A stretch of 64,000 nucleotides of DNA from Ryuthela nishihirai. Lineage: Eukaryota; Arthropoda; Arachnida; Araneae; Heptathelidae. The notes below the pieces were generated by a model. The model searched no databases and was not told the DNA's origin. It worked only from the letters and a program-made list of their open reading frames with translations. Shown piece by piece: positions 24,870 to 35,276 of the stretch. The stretch is from positions 21,105,801 to 21,169,800 of the forward strand of contig JAWZYU010000019.1 of the NCBI GenBank assembly GCA_038380435.1. The letters are read 5' to 3'. The translations under genes were made by a program, and so were the position numbers. Position 1 is the first letter of the stretch, and each line of letters starts with the position of its first letter.

Positions 24870-25125
24870 TTACCCCTGAGTGGCACTATTTGCACACAAT
24901 GGGCTAAATGCCAGGTCACAAGGACCCCAAGGATGAAGAGAAGGGGCCCATTGGGCATCTGTCAATAAACAGATGGAAGCCTCCTGTCAAGGCCATCCAG
25001 CGTGTTTTTTGACATGCACAGGATATGGCTCTCCAACACATGGAGCCACAGATTTACATCCCATCTGACGGATAGTGGCCTTTCCAAGCCCATCAGTATT
25101 TCCATTCAGATGAAGAGCAGGGTGG
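24870..25125 (-). mobile_element. SINE-A, old copy lacking the tRNA head
   Basis: Runs from the 3' tail (acccctgagtggcac) to gaagagcagggtgg; the tRNA-derived part is missing. More diverged than most copies. Confidence 0.85.
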
Positions 25126-25200
25126 ATTAATCACAATTAAATCTTCTTCTTTTGGTATATACATAACCTATTTCTATTTGTTACTTCAGGAAGAGTTATG

Positions 25201-25579
25201 TTGTTTTACCTCTGAGTGGCACTTTTTTGCACACCATGGACAAAATGACCAGATCACAAGGACTCCAAAGGCTCAGAGAAGGTTGGGGGAGGGGACCCAC
25301 TGAAACAGTTGTTGGGAGACAGATGTTAGCCTCCCATCAAGACCATCCAGCATGTTCTTTAATGTGCACAGGGTATTGCTCTCCCGCACACGGGGTCACG
25401 ACTTAACGTCCCATCTGATGGACAGCGGCCTTTTCAAGCACATCGGTGTCCCCCTACTGACCATGGGCAGGGTGGAGAGTTTTGTGGAGATAAATCTCAA
25501 CGCTGACCCAGCTGGGACTTGAACCTGAGAACTGCAGATTACAAGCCTGGAGTGCTACCGATTGAGCCACCCCCATCCA
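25201..25579 (-). mobile_element. SINE-A, full length
   Basis: Flanked by imperfect direct repeats acttcaggaagagttatg (25183-25200) and acttcagaaagcagttatg (25580-25598). The tRNA-like head lies at 25500-25579 on the minus strand, with the B box as GGTTCAAGTCCCAGC. Confidence 0.92.
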
Positions 25580-25663
25580 ACTTCAGAAAGCAGTTATGCT
25601 TCTTTTATTTTCTGAATACATTTCAAAATTAATTCAGCCACCAGAGTGAGTTCAGTTTTGGAT

Positions 25664-27345
25664 GGTTTTACTTATGAGTGGCACTTTTTTCTTTTGTAAA
25701 CAATGAGCTAAATGGTTAGGTCACAAGTACCCTGAAGGTTCAAAGATGGTTGGGGAAAAGAGACCTACTAAACAGCTGTTAGGAGCCAGATGGTCCTGTC
25801 AGTGCCATCCAATGTGTTCTTTGATGTGCACATGGTATGGCTCTCCTATATGAAGGGCCACAGCTTAACATCCCATCCAATGGATGGCATCCTTTCCAAA
25901 CCCATCAATGTCCCCTACTGACTGAGGGCACAGTGGGAAGTTTGGCAGAGATATACTACTCAAAGAGGAAATTGCAACACCAAGAAAGTAGAGATAATAA
26001 ATTGCAGGATGCAATCGGCTATTGGAGAGATGCAAATGATCAAAGTTCTACAGTGAATGGACATGACACCCAGTCAAGCCGATGATAAATACTGGGCACC
26101 CAAAGCTCGTATCATAGCACAACTGACAGTGAAATTGGAGCATGTTATGAAAATATTCAGAACATGCCCTGGGGACACTGCCAGGACCCTTATGTGCAAT
26201 TGACGCTTTGTGAGAGGGAGAGAGCTCAGGCTGAACCTTCGAGCAATCACTGCATGGGCCCGCAATATAAGCAGAGTGCAATGGCGCATCTCATGCAACA
26301 TCAATGAGCAGCAAATGACATGGAGGACAGGTAGGAGACCAGCACATCACACCACAAGACATGAAGACTGCATGCTTGGTAGGAGGGCTATTTGCAACTC
26401 TTTCACCACAATGATTGTGTTGCAGAGCAATTTGCAAGCCACTATGGGTACCATGGTCTCCACACAAACCATTACACATTTGCACAATGCAAGAATGAGG
26501 GTGGGTCATGCCATTGCAGTGATATCACCAATTACACCATCTCCACTGGTGTCAAGTGAGGCAATATTGAACTACGGAATGGGGGAGAATGTTGTTCACA
26601 GACGAGTCCAGATTCTGTTTTGGCATGCCAAATGACTGTTTGTCCTTGTGGTGTCAGCATCGTCAATAACAAAAGGAAGCCTGTTCCATTAGCCACCATA
26701 CAGCTCCCCACCATAATATAATGGTATGGGGTGGAATCACATATGGCAGCTGGACACCTCTGCTCCATGTTTCTGGTGCACTAACGGTGAGACATTACAT
26801 CAGTGACATTTTTATTCCTGTGGCACAACCCTTCCTTACTACCATGCCTGGACTGATTCTGCAGCAGGACAAAGGCATCCTACACAATGCATGTGCAACA
26901 ATGGACAGTCTCCAAGGTGTGAACATTCCCCATGGCCTATATACTCCCCAGACTTGTTTCCCATTGAGTATTTGTGTGACCTTATGGGTGGCTGCCTTTG
27001 CCAGCTCCCTCCAGTGGTGAACCTGGTACAGTTGCATACCCAATTGGATGATGTTTGGAATGCCACACCTCAGACCACTTAACCATCTGATTGATGGAAT
27101 GCTGAGACATCTACATTCTTGTATAACCACCTGAGGTGTGTATACTACACACTGATGAATCTGCAATAAACACACATACCATGTGTTCTTACATTCCATT
27201 TTTTGATCATTTGCACATCTACCCTTATAGCTTCTGTCAGGTTTGGGCATATACCTCACTTCCTTTGTAGTATTGTGATTTCCACTTTGAGCAGTGCAAA
27301 TCTCAATACTGGCCTAGGTGGGACTCAAATCTGGGAAGTTCAGTT
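25664..27345 (-). mobile_element. SINE-A split by a Tc1-like transposon
   Basis: The SINE sequence is 25664-25953 and resumes at 27299 with aatctcaatactggcctagg and the T-arm gactcaaatctggga, fading by about 27345. The break falls exactly in the family's gagataaatctc string at a TA, as expected for Tc1/mariner insertion. The downstream TA copy now reads CA (27297-27298). Confidence 0.85.
25954..27296 (+). mobile_element. Tc1-like DNA transposon, inactive
   Basis: 1,343 bp with inverted ends tactactcaaagaggaaat and, from the right, cactgctcaaagtggaaat. Target duplication TA/CA. The plus-strand transposase remnant reads HTTRHEDCMLGRRA (N-terminal end region), FTDESRFCF-like in broken form near 26600, then 26721-27020 MVWGGITYGSWTPL, TVRHYISDIFIPVAQPFL, ILQQDKGILHNA (expected QDNARxH; the N is K here) and a frameshift into YSPDLFPIEYLCDLMG (expected SPDLNPIEHLWD) at 26957. 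Gene and ends are typical of Tc1; no intact frame remains. Confidence 0.92.
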
Positions 27346-27815
27346 CGAAAATATGACACTGTAAGGGTTATTAATCAACAAATGATGGCTATTGATTGTA
27401 CGGATTGTTTGCAATCAATTTAAATTTCCGTAATGGTTTATTCAATATCAAAGTCAGCCAGGCCAGTTCACCACCCATCATAGATCTCAGTGTTATTCGG
27501 CATAAATGTCAGTACATATAAAAAGTGTAATTGACCAAAATATTTTGAATCAAAAATATGTTTATAAGGAGTTATAGTTATTTAACTTAAGAAGAAAATA
27601 TACAAATTGTGACCTAAAGTTTTTCTTTTTTTTTTTTGCTTCTATGTAGATTTTGATAATGAATTTTAAAAAAAGATAAAATTTGAAAAATGTATAGTTC
27701 TAAAAAAGATTTAAAAAAAAACTTCAAATTTCAAATCATGAAAAAAAAAGTGATGTGATCCTACAGACAAAACATAAAAACTTACACATGTATATTACAC
27801 TCCATATAACCTTTA
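27346..27815. other. Intron sequence, nothing recognised
   Basis: AT-rich; its 27490-27560 portion (aaatgtcagtacatataaaa, tattttgaatcaaaaatatg) resembles the complement of 34260-34340, so an uncharacterised old repeat may be present. Confidence 0.4.
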
Positions 27816-27826
27816 TACCAAATCTG

Positions 27827-28191
27827 GGTTGGGTTGTTTAACCTCTGAGCGGCACTTTTTTGCACTAAATGGCCAGGTCACATGGACCCCGAAGGCTAGG
27901 GGAGGGAACCCACTGGAACAGCTGTTGGGAGACAGATGGTAGCCTCCCATCAAGGCCATCCAGCGTGTTCTTTAATGTGCACAAGGTATGACTCTCTCGC
28001 ACACGGGGCCAGGTCTTAACGTCCCATCTGACAGACAGTGGCCTTTCCAAGCCCATCAGTGTCCCCTACTGACCATGGGCAGGGCAGGGAATTTTTTGGA
28101 GATAAATCTCAATGCTGACCAAGCTGGGACTTGAACCTGGGAACTACAGATTACGAGCCTGGCGCACTACCGACTGAGCCACCCCTGCCCC
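27827..28191 (-). mobile_element. SINE-A with perfect 11-bp target duplication
   Basis: Flanked by taccaaatctg at 27816-27826 and 28192-28202. About 20 bp of the family consensus near the 3' end (caccatgggct) are deleted. Confidence 0.94.
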
Positions 28192-28202
28192 TACCAAATC
28201 TG

Positions 28203-29071
28203 AAGTATAATCATTGTTTAGATAAGGAGAAAAATATACACTGATGCTCTTGCACCTGGTGCACTAGGCACAGACTACTGATATACCTTGCTGCTCTCAC
28301 TCAAATGCGATTTCAGGACTAACATTTGGCAGCTACTCACACCTATAATGCTACTGTGAATGATATAATGAAAAGTGAAAGTTCCTATTCTTTAGTATAC
28401 ATAGCAAACTAAAATCACCAATTTTTGAGGGAACAGAATAATAATGTTGAGTGATATCTAGGATGAACAGCTTCCGATTGGTAAAAAATGGGAGAGTTTA
28501 ATAAAGGTTCTGATTTTAATTTACTGAAACTGGGATATTTCTTCTTAAAAGTGCAACCTGACAATAGATTTAAGGCATTTGTACAATGGTCAACAGGCAT
28601 GACAGACAATTCACAGTACGTGGGAGAAGCAATAATTCACTCACTCTAAGGGTCTTTTCAAAGATGCATTTAAGGTATTTTTCACTGTAAAAAACACAAC
28701 TTTCAGCTCAGCAAGAAAAGAAATGACAATGTTTTGTTAGATAAAAGCTATTTGATTTTATATATAACAAGTCGTTTTTTTTTTTTTTTTTTGCAATAAA
28801 CTGTCACTGAGATCATTCTGTGCATGCTATTGCTTTGGTTTCCTTCCTCGTGTATTACACGTATCCAATTTCAATTATGCTGTTTATCTTAGTTTAACAA
28901 GAAATAATAATTATTTCCTTCAGTGATTTCACTTAGGAGGTGCAGAAGGTGGGAAATCTCATTGCACTGGTTGTTATGATAATCATTTTGTTTTCAATTC
29001 TACTTCAGCAGAAAACATACTATAATAGGAAGATAGCAATTTTTGTTTTCCATTCCTGCAATTCATGAGTA
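28203..29071. other. Intron sequence, nothing recognised
   Basis: AT-rich with an 18-T run near 28775. No coding or repeat assignment. Confidence 0.5.
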
Positions 29072-29262
29072 GTAACTGGTAGTCATCTGCAGCTGCCAGG
29101 TTTGAGTCCTGCCTGGATCAGCATTGAGATTTATCCCTGCAAAACCCTACCCTGCCCTCAGTTAGTAGGAGAACCGAAGGGCTTAGGTCACCGTCCATTG
29201 GATGGGATGTTAAGCTGTGTCCTCATATGCAGGAGAGCCATACCCTTGAAAATTAACCCTTC
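29072..29262 (+). mobile_element. SINE-A, 3'-truncated old copy
   Basis: Plus-strand: degraded anticodon arm, T-arm ccaggtttgagtcctgcctg, then the central domain (gatgggatgttaagctgtgt), ending near ccttgaaaattaaccc. Confidence 0.82.
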
Positions 29263-29394
29263 CAGTGTCCACATACTCTGTATATGTTCAGAAATCCTGA
29301 ATTGAGAAGCCAAGGATGTATGTATCCATTTTTAGTACAAAAAAAAACATTTTTTTAAAAATAAAAATTGCATTGTAATATTTATGTATATATA

Positions 29395-31580
29395 TTATAA
29401 TAATATATAATTCAGGCATGAAAAATAATATTGTTTTTTAATTTGATGCAAATTTTATTAAATTACAATATAAATAATTTTATAAAGCCATCTAATTGCC
29501 ATTTCTTAGAAGCACTAAATGGTATTATGATTTGGTTGTTAACATTCCTATTTACCGAAGCAATCTTCTGATTTAAACTCACAAGTTTGATTTCAACTAT
29601 TATCAACAAATTTTTCCTGAAAATTAACAAAAGAATCTGATATTTTTAAAAATGAGATTTTGGAAGTAATTACAAAATACATACTGCCATTTTTTTCCCC
29701 CATTTCACACTCTTTTCTGTCATAAACCTATTTCAGTATTCCAAAGTTATTTTTATCATTTTTCACAGAATTCTATGCATCTTTCCCACCTTAAAATTGA
29801 AACTGGAAGTAAACACATCCTTCTTAAAAATTCTGCTTGCAGCTGAATTTAATTAGTTATGTTTCACTGAGGCAAACAAGACGCAGATGGCTGACACATG
29901 CAATCTCCATTCGGTGTGCTCTAAGTGTTGCATATTGGATATTCAATATGTTGGTCCAGCATATTGGATATCCTTTGTAAAGTTAGTATTTACTTTTTTT
30001 ATATTTAAACCTTAGTTTTAATTTCAGTAGTTTATTTTCAGAAATTAGCGATCTTTTGTCCAATCGATAAGTATTGATTTTTTCATAAGTTATGCTACAT
30101 CGTATGGCCGGCCTACAACTTGTTGCTGTGGACATTTTAACATCGCATTAGGCTATGTGTTAATTTTTATTTTATTCTTTATTACTTTTCCAGTAAAATT
30201 TTCATCTAATATCATTTTCTGGAAAAAAAATGAGGTCTTGGATATGGAAACAAATTAATTTCTGTAGATTTACTTCCGTTAGTTAGTGATCTTTGCGAGT
30301 TATGCTAGATCGGAGGCCGGCTTAAAAGTTGTCGCGAATATTTTATTTAACATCCCATTAGGAAACTGACAGGCTCCTGACAGACCTCTGTGGCAAGCAG
30401 CTGCTTGAGAAGATATTTATATATTCAGTGGTTATAAGTATTTTTTATTATTATTTCTTGCTTTTTTAATAAAAATACTTTGAGCTTGTACTGTTTTCTG
30501 AAAATGAATGTCTTAGATACAGAAGCAAAATAGATTTCCTTGCTACGGAAATCAGCCATTATGTGAGAGGGTAATTTCGGGAAGGCGTCTCCTCTGCTAA
30601 ACTCATGCAGAAAGTTTCACCCCCTCCCTCTAGAAAAATATAATTCTTTTTTAAATTACAAGTTTTTATGTTTATACTGAATGATTTTTAAAGGCAACCC
30701 CCTCCCTCAGTACCTTGGCTGTGCCACACATACAATATAATGCTTTTTTTTTTGCCTTGGTATACAAACCTTTCTGCACTTAGCCAAGGTCACTAAACTT
30801 CAACACCCAAAGAAAAAAATTCATAATGTTTAATGAAAAAAAAAGCAGCCAAGAAAGTTTGTTTTCCATTTCATAACCAGTTAAGAAAATCCCATGAATG
30901 TGAAAAGTCCAAGTCACTTCGTATAACACTGGCAATGTTTAAAATTAACACTATTAAATTGAAAGGAATCATTGAAAGAAACAAAAATCATATTTCAGGT
31001 TGAATATTATATTATTCAGGGGAAAATTTCCCTTCGATAAATATATAATTTAACTATTTTTATTCATCAGATTTTCCAAAATGAAGCCTTAATTGTATAG
31101 TGCGATCTTTTTTTCACTATATCACATTGAAAAAGGCTTATTTAAATCAATATGCTTGCAAATTTGCTATATTATTTATTTTCATAAAATTCGTAATTAA
31201 ATTCTGTTTAATTTGGTATATAACATGGCCTATTTCTGTTGATTGGTTATTTTTTTTTAAATTCTAAAGTTGATTTGTTTATGTGACTCAGCACAATTAG
31301 TTAAAAACCTGGAATTTTCTCATACAGTACCAAGAAAAAAATTACAAAACGAGAGAAATATTTACTTAAAATAAAAAAAAAAATTTTTGTTATGCAGAAA
31401 TATATAGTAATTTTATTCATGTGCATTGTAATCATTTCTGTCAAATAGTTTTTTTTATATATATAAATTTCTGTGTTGCCAGATGCATTTTTTTACTACA
31501 TGACTAAAAAAAGTTATTTTCAAAAAATCCAGAATTAAATGCTGATTAATTTGGCATACAATATGCCATAATTCCTTTCA
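29395..31580 (+). repeat. Unclassified 2-kb interspersed repeat, copy 2
   Basis: Parallels 19085-21190 along its whole length (tctgatttaaactcacaagt at 29571, tgctacatcg at 30100, acttgttgctgtgg at 30118, tgcatttttttactacatga at 31483). A partial SINE-B tail is embedded at 30361-30420, at a different place from the SINE-B in copy 1. Confidence 0.75.
30361..30420 (+). mobile_element. SINE-B, 3' end only
   Basis: Sequence aaactgacaggctcctgaca, then ggcaagcagctgcttgagaa, is the last 60 bp of SINE-B. Confidence 0.8.
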
Positions 31581-31697
31581 TTAGTTATTTGGCAAAAAAG
31601 TTCTAAAGTTGAAGTTTGTTTTTTTGGCTATGCAAAGGGAGAAAATAGCTTGGCCTCTGGATGGAAACCTGTTTTTCAGTCTGGACACTGGACGTTA

Positions 31698-32081
31698 GGT
31701 TGGGTTGTTACCTCTGAGCGGCACTTTTTTGCACACCATGGGCTAAATGGCCAGGTCACATGGACCCCGAAGGCTCAGAGAAGGTTGGGGGAGGGGACCC
31801 ACTGGAACAGCTGTTGGGAGACAGATGGTAGCCTCCCGTCAAGGCCATCCAGCATGTTCTTTAACGTGCACAGGGTATGGCTCTCCCACACACGGGGCCA
31901 CGGCTTAACGTCCCATCCGACGGACAGCGGCCTTTCCAAGCCCATCAGTGTCCCCTACTGACCGTGGGCAGGGTGGGGAATTTTGCGGAGATAAATCTCA
32001 ATGCTGACCCAGCTGGGACTCGAACCTGGGAACTACAGATTACGAGCCTGGCGCGCTACCGACTGAGCCACCCCCGCCCCC
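31698..32081 (-). mobile_element. SINE-A, full length, inside an older SINE-A
   Basis: Near-consensus copy with flanking repeats ggacactggacgtta (31683-31697) and ggactctggacgagtta (32082-32098). It landed in the older plus-strand SINE-A that follows. Confidence 0.92.
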
Positions 32082-32265
32082 GGACTCTGGACGAGTTAAT
32101 GGACTTGCTGGATGGCCTTGATGGGAGACTACCATCTGTCTTCCAGTGGAGTCCCCTCCTCCCAACCTTATCTGACCCTCGGGGTTCTTGATTTACCATT
32201 TAGTCCATTATGTGCAAAACAATGCAACTCAAATGTAAAACAACCAAACCAACCTACAATTCAAT
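32082..32265 (+). mobile_element. SINE-A, older 5'-truncated copy
   Basis: Starts at the family's central cacgttaaagaac (here acgagttaatggac), continues ttgctggatggccttgatgg and ends with gtaaaacaaccaaaccaacc. Confidence 0.85.
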
Positions 32266-32741
32266 AACAGAAAAGATATACTAAATTACACTAAAGAATA
32301 AGCACTTTCATTAACCATTATATCATTGACAGCAATATTATAGAAGTGAGTAGCTGATTTATGAATTAATGATAGTTAATAATAATTTATTCCATGCAGG
32401 GTGTTAAAGTAAAGCCAAAGGTACAGGTAATTTTGGATATTAATTTAAACGTTCAAATGAAGTCACATTTGAGTGCAAGCAGTAAAGCATGTTGGTACCC
32501 TCTGCCAAGTGTGCAAGAGCATCAGCATAAACAGTGTTTATCCCATGAAGTGCATCATTAGCAATAACATAAGTACAACTTTAATTTTTTTTTTCTCGTT
32601 ATCAAAACAATGACCATACTCCAGATTTGATACAAAATTATATGGAGTCTAATGTAAAACATATGCAAGTTCCAATTTTTTTTTGTCTATAGAACCAAAT
32701 CACTTTTTTCACATTTTAAAATTTTAATTAATAGATTCTGA
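32266..32741. other. Intron sequence, nothing recognised
   Basis: AT-rich. Its last 25 bp (aattaatagattctga) are the complement of tcagaatctattaatt inside the following array. Confidence 0.5.
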
Positions 32742-33783
32742 CTGGAGAGATGCGGGTTCGATTCCCGCCGTGGCGGCGATGAATTTTTTTCAGAATCTAT
32801 TAATTATTGTTTCTTAACAGGGAATACTGTGCATTCACTTTGGATTTCAATTATATATTTAACGCGGTAGCGTTAGCGACCTTCTCATTAACATCTGATA
32901 ATCAAATGCAACGACTGTAAAACGTTGCATCTCCTTGAGTATAGATGGCGCTGTCTCAGTCACGTCTCAAGAAGAAAAACTTAAAAGGTCATATTCTGAA
33001 AATATTCGTTGTCCGACACGTGGTGCAATGGTAGCGCGCTCTGGCATGAATCTGGAGAGATGCGGGTTCGATTCCCGCCGTGGCGGCGATGAATTTTTTT
33101 CAGAATCTATTAATTATTGTTTCTTAACAGGGAATACTGTGCATTCACTTTGGATTTCAATTATATATTTAACGCGGTAGCGTTAGCGACCTTCTCATTA
33201 ACATCTGATAATCAAATGCAACGACTGTAAAACGTTGCATCTCCTTGAGTATAGATGGCGCTGTCTCAGTCACGTCTCAAGAAGAAAAACTTAAAAGGTC
33301 ATATTCTGAAAATATTCGTTGTCCGACACGTGGTGCAATGGTAGCGCGCTCTGGCATGAATCTGGAGAGATGCGGGTTCGATTCCCGCCGTGGCGGCGAT
33401 GAATTTTTTTCAGAATCTATTAATTATTGTTTCTTAACAGGGAATACTGTGCATTCACTTTGGATTTCAATTATATATTTAACGCGGTAGCGTTAGCGAC
33501 CTTCTCATTAACATCTGATAATCAAATGCAACGACTGTAAAACGTTGCATCTCCTTGAGTATAAATGGCGCTGTCTCAGTCACGTCTCAAGAAGAAAAAC
33601 TTAAAAGGTCATATTCTGAAAATATTCGTTGTCCGACACGTGGTGCAATGGTAGCGCGCTCTGGCATGAATCTGGAGAGATGCGGGTTCGATTCCCGCCG
33701 TGGCGGCGATGAATTTTTTTCAGAATCTATTAATTATTGTTTCTTAACAGGGAATACTGTGCATTCACTTTGGATTTCAATTA
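32742..33783 (+). repeat. Tandem array of a 310-bp unit with a tRNA-like domain
   Basis: Units recur every 310 bp (tggagagatgcgggttcg at 32744, 33054, 33364 and 33674), 3.4 copies, almost identical (one G/A difference noted: atagatggcg versus ataaatggcg at 33563). Each full unit carries a tRNA-like stretch, a pair of small palindromes (gcggtagcgttagc; gcaacg...cgttgc), and a short frame from a Met at 32935, 33245 and 33555. That frame translates the tRNA-like part and is unlikely to be real. The array starts in the middle of a unit, at the anticodon arm. Confidence 0.95.
33013..33087 (+). other. tRNA-like sequence in tandem unit (also 33323-33397, 33633-33707)
   Basis: The acceptor-like ends CCGACACG and CGTGGCGG pair at 7 of 8 positions. 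The D-arm GTGGTGCAATGGTAGCGCG resembles tRNA-Trp and contains an A box. The T-arm GCGGGTTCGATTCCCGC is a perfect 5-bp stem with a B box. The anticodon arm (TCTGG CATGAAT CTGGA) pairs only with wobbles and has A, not T, at position 33. It is therefore better seen as a tRNA-derived domain than a functional tRNA. Confidence 0.7.
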
Positions 33784-33887
33784 AAATTTTAAATTTTTTG
33801 GACCCCCTTAATACATTTTGCATTTTCCAAAAAAATTTTTAATCTAAATCACCTACTATAGAAACAAAGAAAAAAAACTAAAAACTT

Positions 33888-34170
33888 TAGGTTGGTTGTT
33901 TAGGGTTTTATGGCACATTAGCCATAAAACATGGTTTCATGACCATAGTTTCATGACCAAACAAATGTTCAAAATGTAAAAAAGATAAAAGTCATGAAAC
34001 TCTCAACCAATTTTTAAAAACAAACTACAAAGTCAACAACACAAATGTAGAACAATAAAATGACAAGCAGTAAATAAATATAAACAAATTTAGAAATATG
34101 ATGTAAAAATAAATAAAAGTAACCCAGGTATAAGCAACCTGGGTTAATCATATATATAACAAACAGTAGA
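33888..34170 (-). mobile_element. LINE 3' UTR fragment (ends ...AAACAACCAACC)
   Basis: ggttggttgtttagggtttt at the left border equals the 3' end of the LINE at 47552-48135 (ggttggttgtttggggttta). The rest is A-rich non-coding sequence of similar composition. Confidence 0.6.
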
Positions 34171-34875
34171 GTAAAACTATAGACAAGTAAAATAACCTGT
34201 AAAAAAAAACTTTAAGGCACATTCACAATTTGGATATTTTCTCCTTAAGCTAAATGACTATAACTCCTTATAAAAATTATTTTGATTAAAAATATTTTGG
34301 GCAATTAGACATCTTACATGTACTAACATTTATGCCAAATAACATTGAAATCTATGATGGGTAGTAAATTTTTTCTGAAATTTTGGTTGATTTTACATTT
34401 TGTTGAATGACCCTAAGGTCAAAAAGTATGCATGCCAAATGCCACCTTTGCTCCACTACCTTATGAGCTGCAATCCATTATGGGTGGAACCAAAATAGGT
34501 AATGTGCATTCAAACGGTCAAAGTTTAGCACTGTGGTGATCATTTTATGGCATCTATTAACTGATCACGAATTAAATTTTCCATCTGATAACAAGGTAAC
34601 AAAATATATTTATATTTTTGTAGTGCAGAAAGTCTGCAGCAAGTGTTTTTTTTTTCTAAATAAAATTTAATATGGTCATTAATAATTAATAATACATTCT
34701 ATTTGATTTCGAAATTAATTGGATTAAATGGACTGGATTAATTACTGGATTTTTTTAAATTGTAAACTGGAGAATTGTTTTGTTTTTTGGCTTGTATTAT
34801 GAGTGTTTACACAATAATATTTGTAAACTATATTTAAAAGAATATTGCAAATGAAAAAAAAAAGCTTGAAATGAC
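34171..34875. other. Intron sequence; possible mariner 5' end
   Basis: A ggtgatcatttta at 34536-34548 resembles the outer end of the mariner family (ggtgatcattta), and its distance to the first transposase motif is close to that in the element at 2044-3071. The N-terminal domain itself is not recognisable between them. Confidence 0.35.
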
Positions 34876-35276
34876 ATGCAATTTTCAAGTGGTGTAAATG
34901 CTTCACAAACAAGAGTGATTCCATGAAGGACAACCTAAGATCTGGGCAATCAAGCACTTTCATCAATGCACAACAAATCGCCCAAGATATTCCCCAATAA
35001 AGACTGCAAAGTAATCCTACATGCACTAGCAGCATGGATGAGCCTTCCTTTATGGAAGTGTTCATGCAATAGTGACATACTACTTGAAAATGCCAGGAAT
35101 TTGTGCTTGTATGATTCTACACAACCTGAGCCCCAACGAAAGCAAAACATTTGATATGTGTCAGAACTGGCCGGCAAGTTTTAAGGAAAAACATCAAATA
35201 TTCTTTCAGCATATTGTGACCAGGGATTAGACTGATTTTCCACTACGATTCAGAAACAAAATGTCAATACAATGAA

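Noticed and set aside
26048..26768. Overlapping minus-strand frames in the Tc1 element
   Set aside because: Antisense shadows of the transposase remnant.
31650..32191. Plus-strand frames of 103 and 104 codons, repeated at 42197 and 51454
   Set aside because: These frames are translations of the SINE-A antisense strand; the recurrence reflects the repeat, not a gene family.
32935..33842. Three open frames of 81, 81 and 95 codons in the 310-bp array
   Set aside because: They translate a tRNA-like stretch; the unit length is not a multiple of three and no protein family is apparent.
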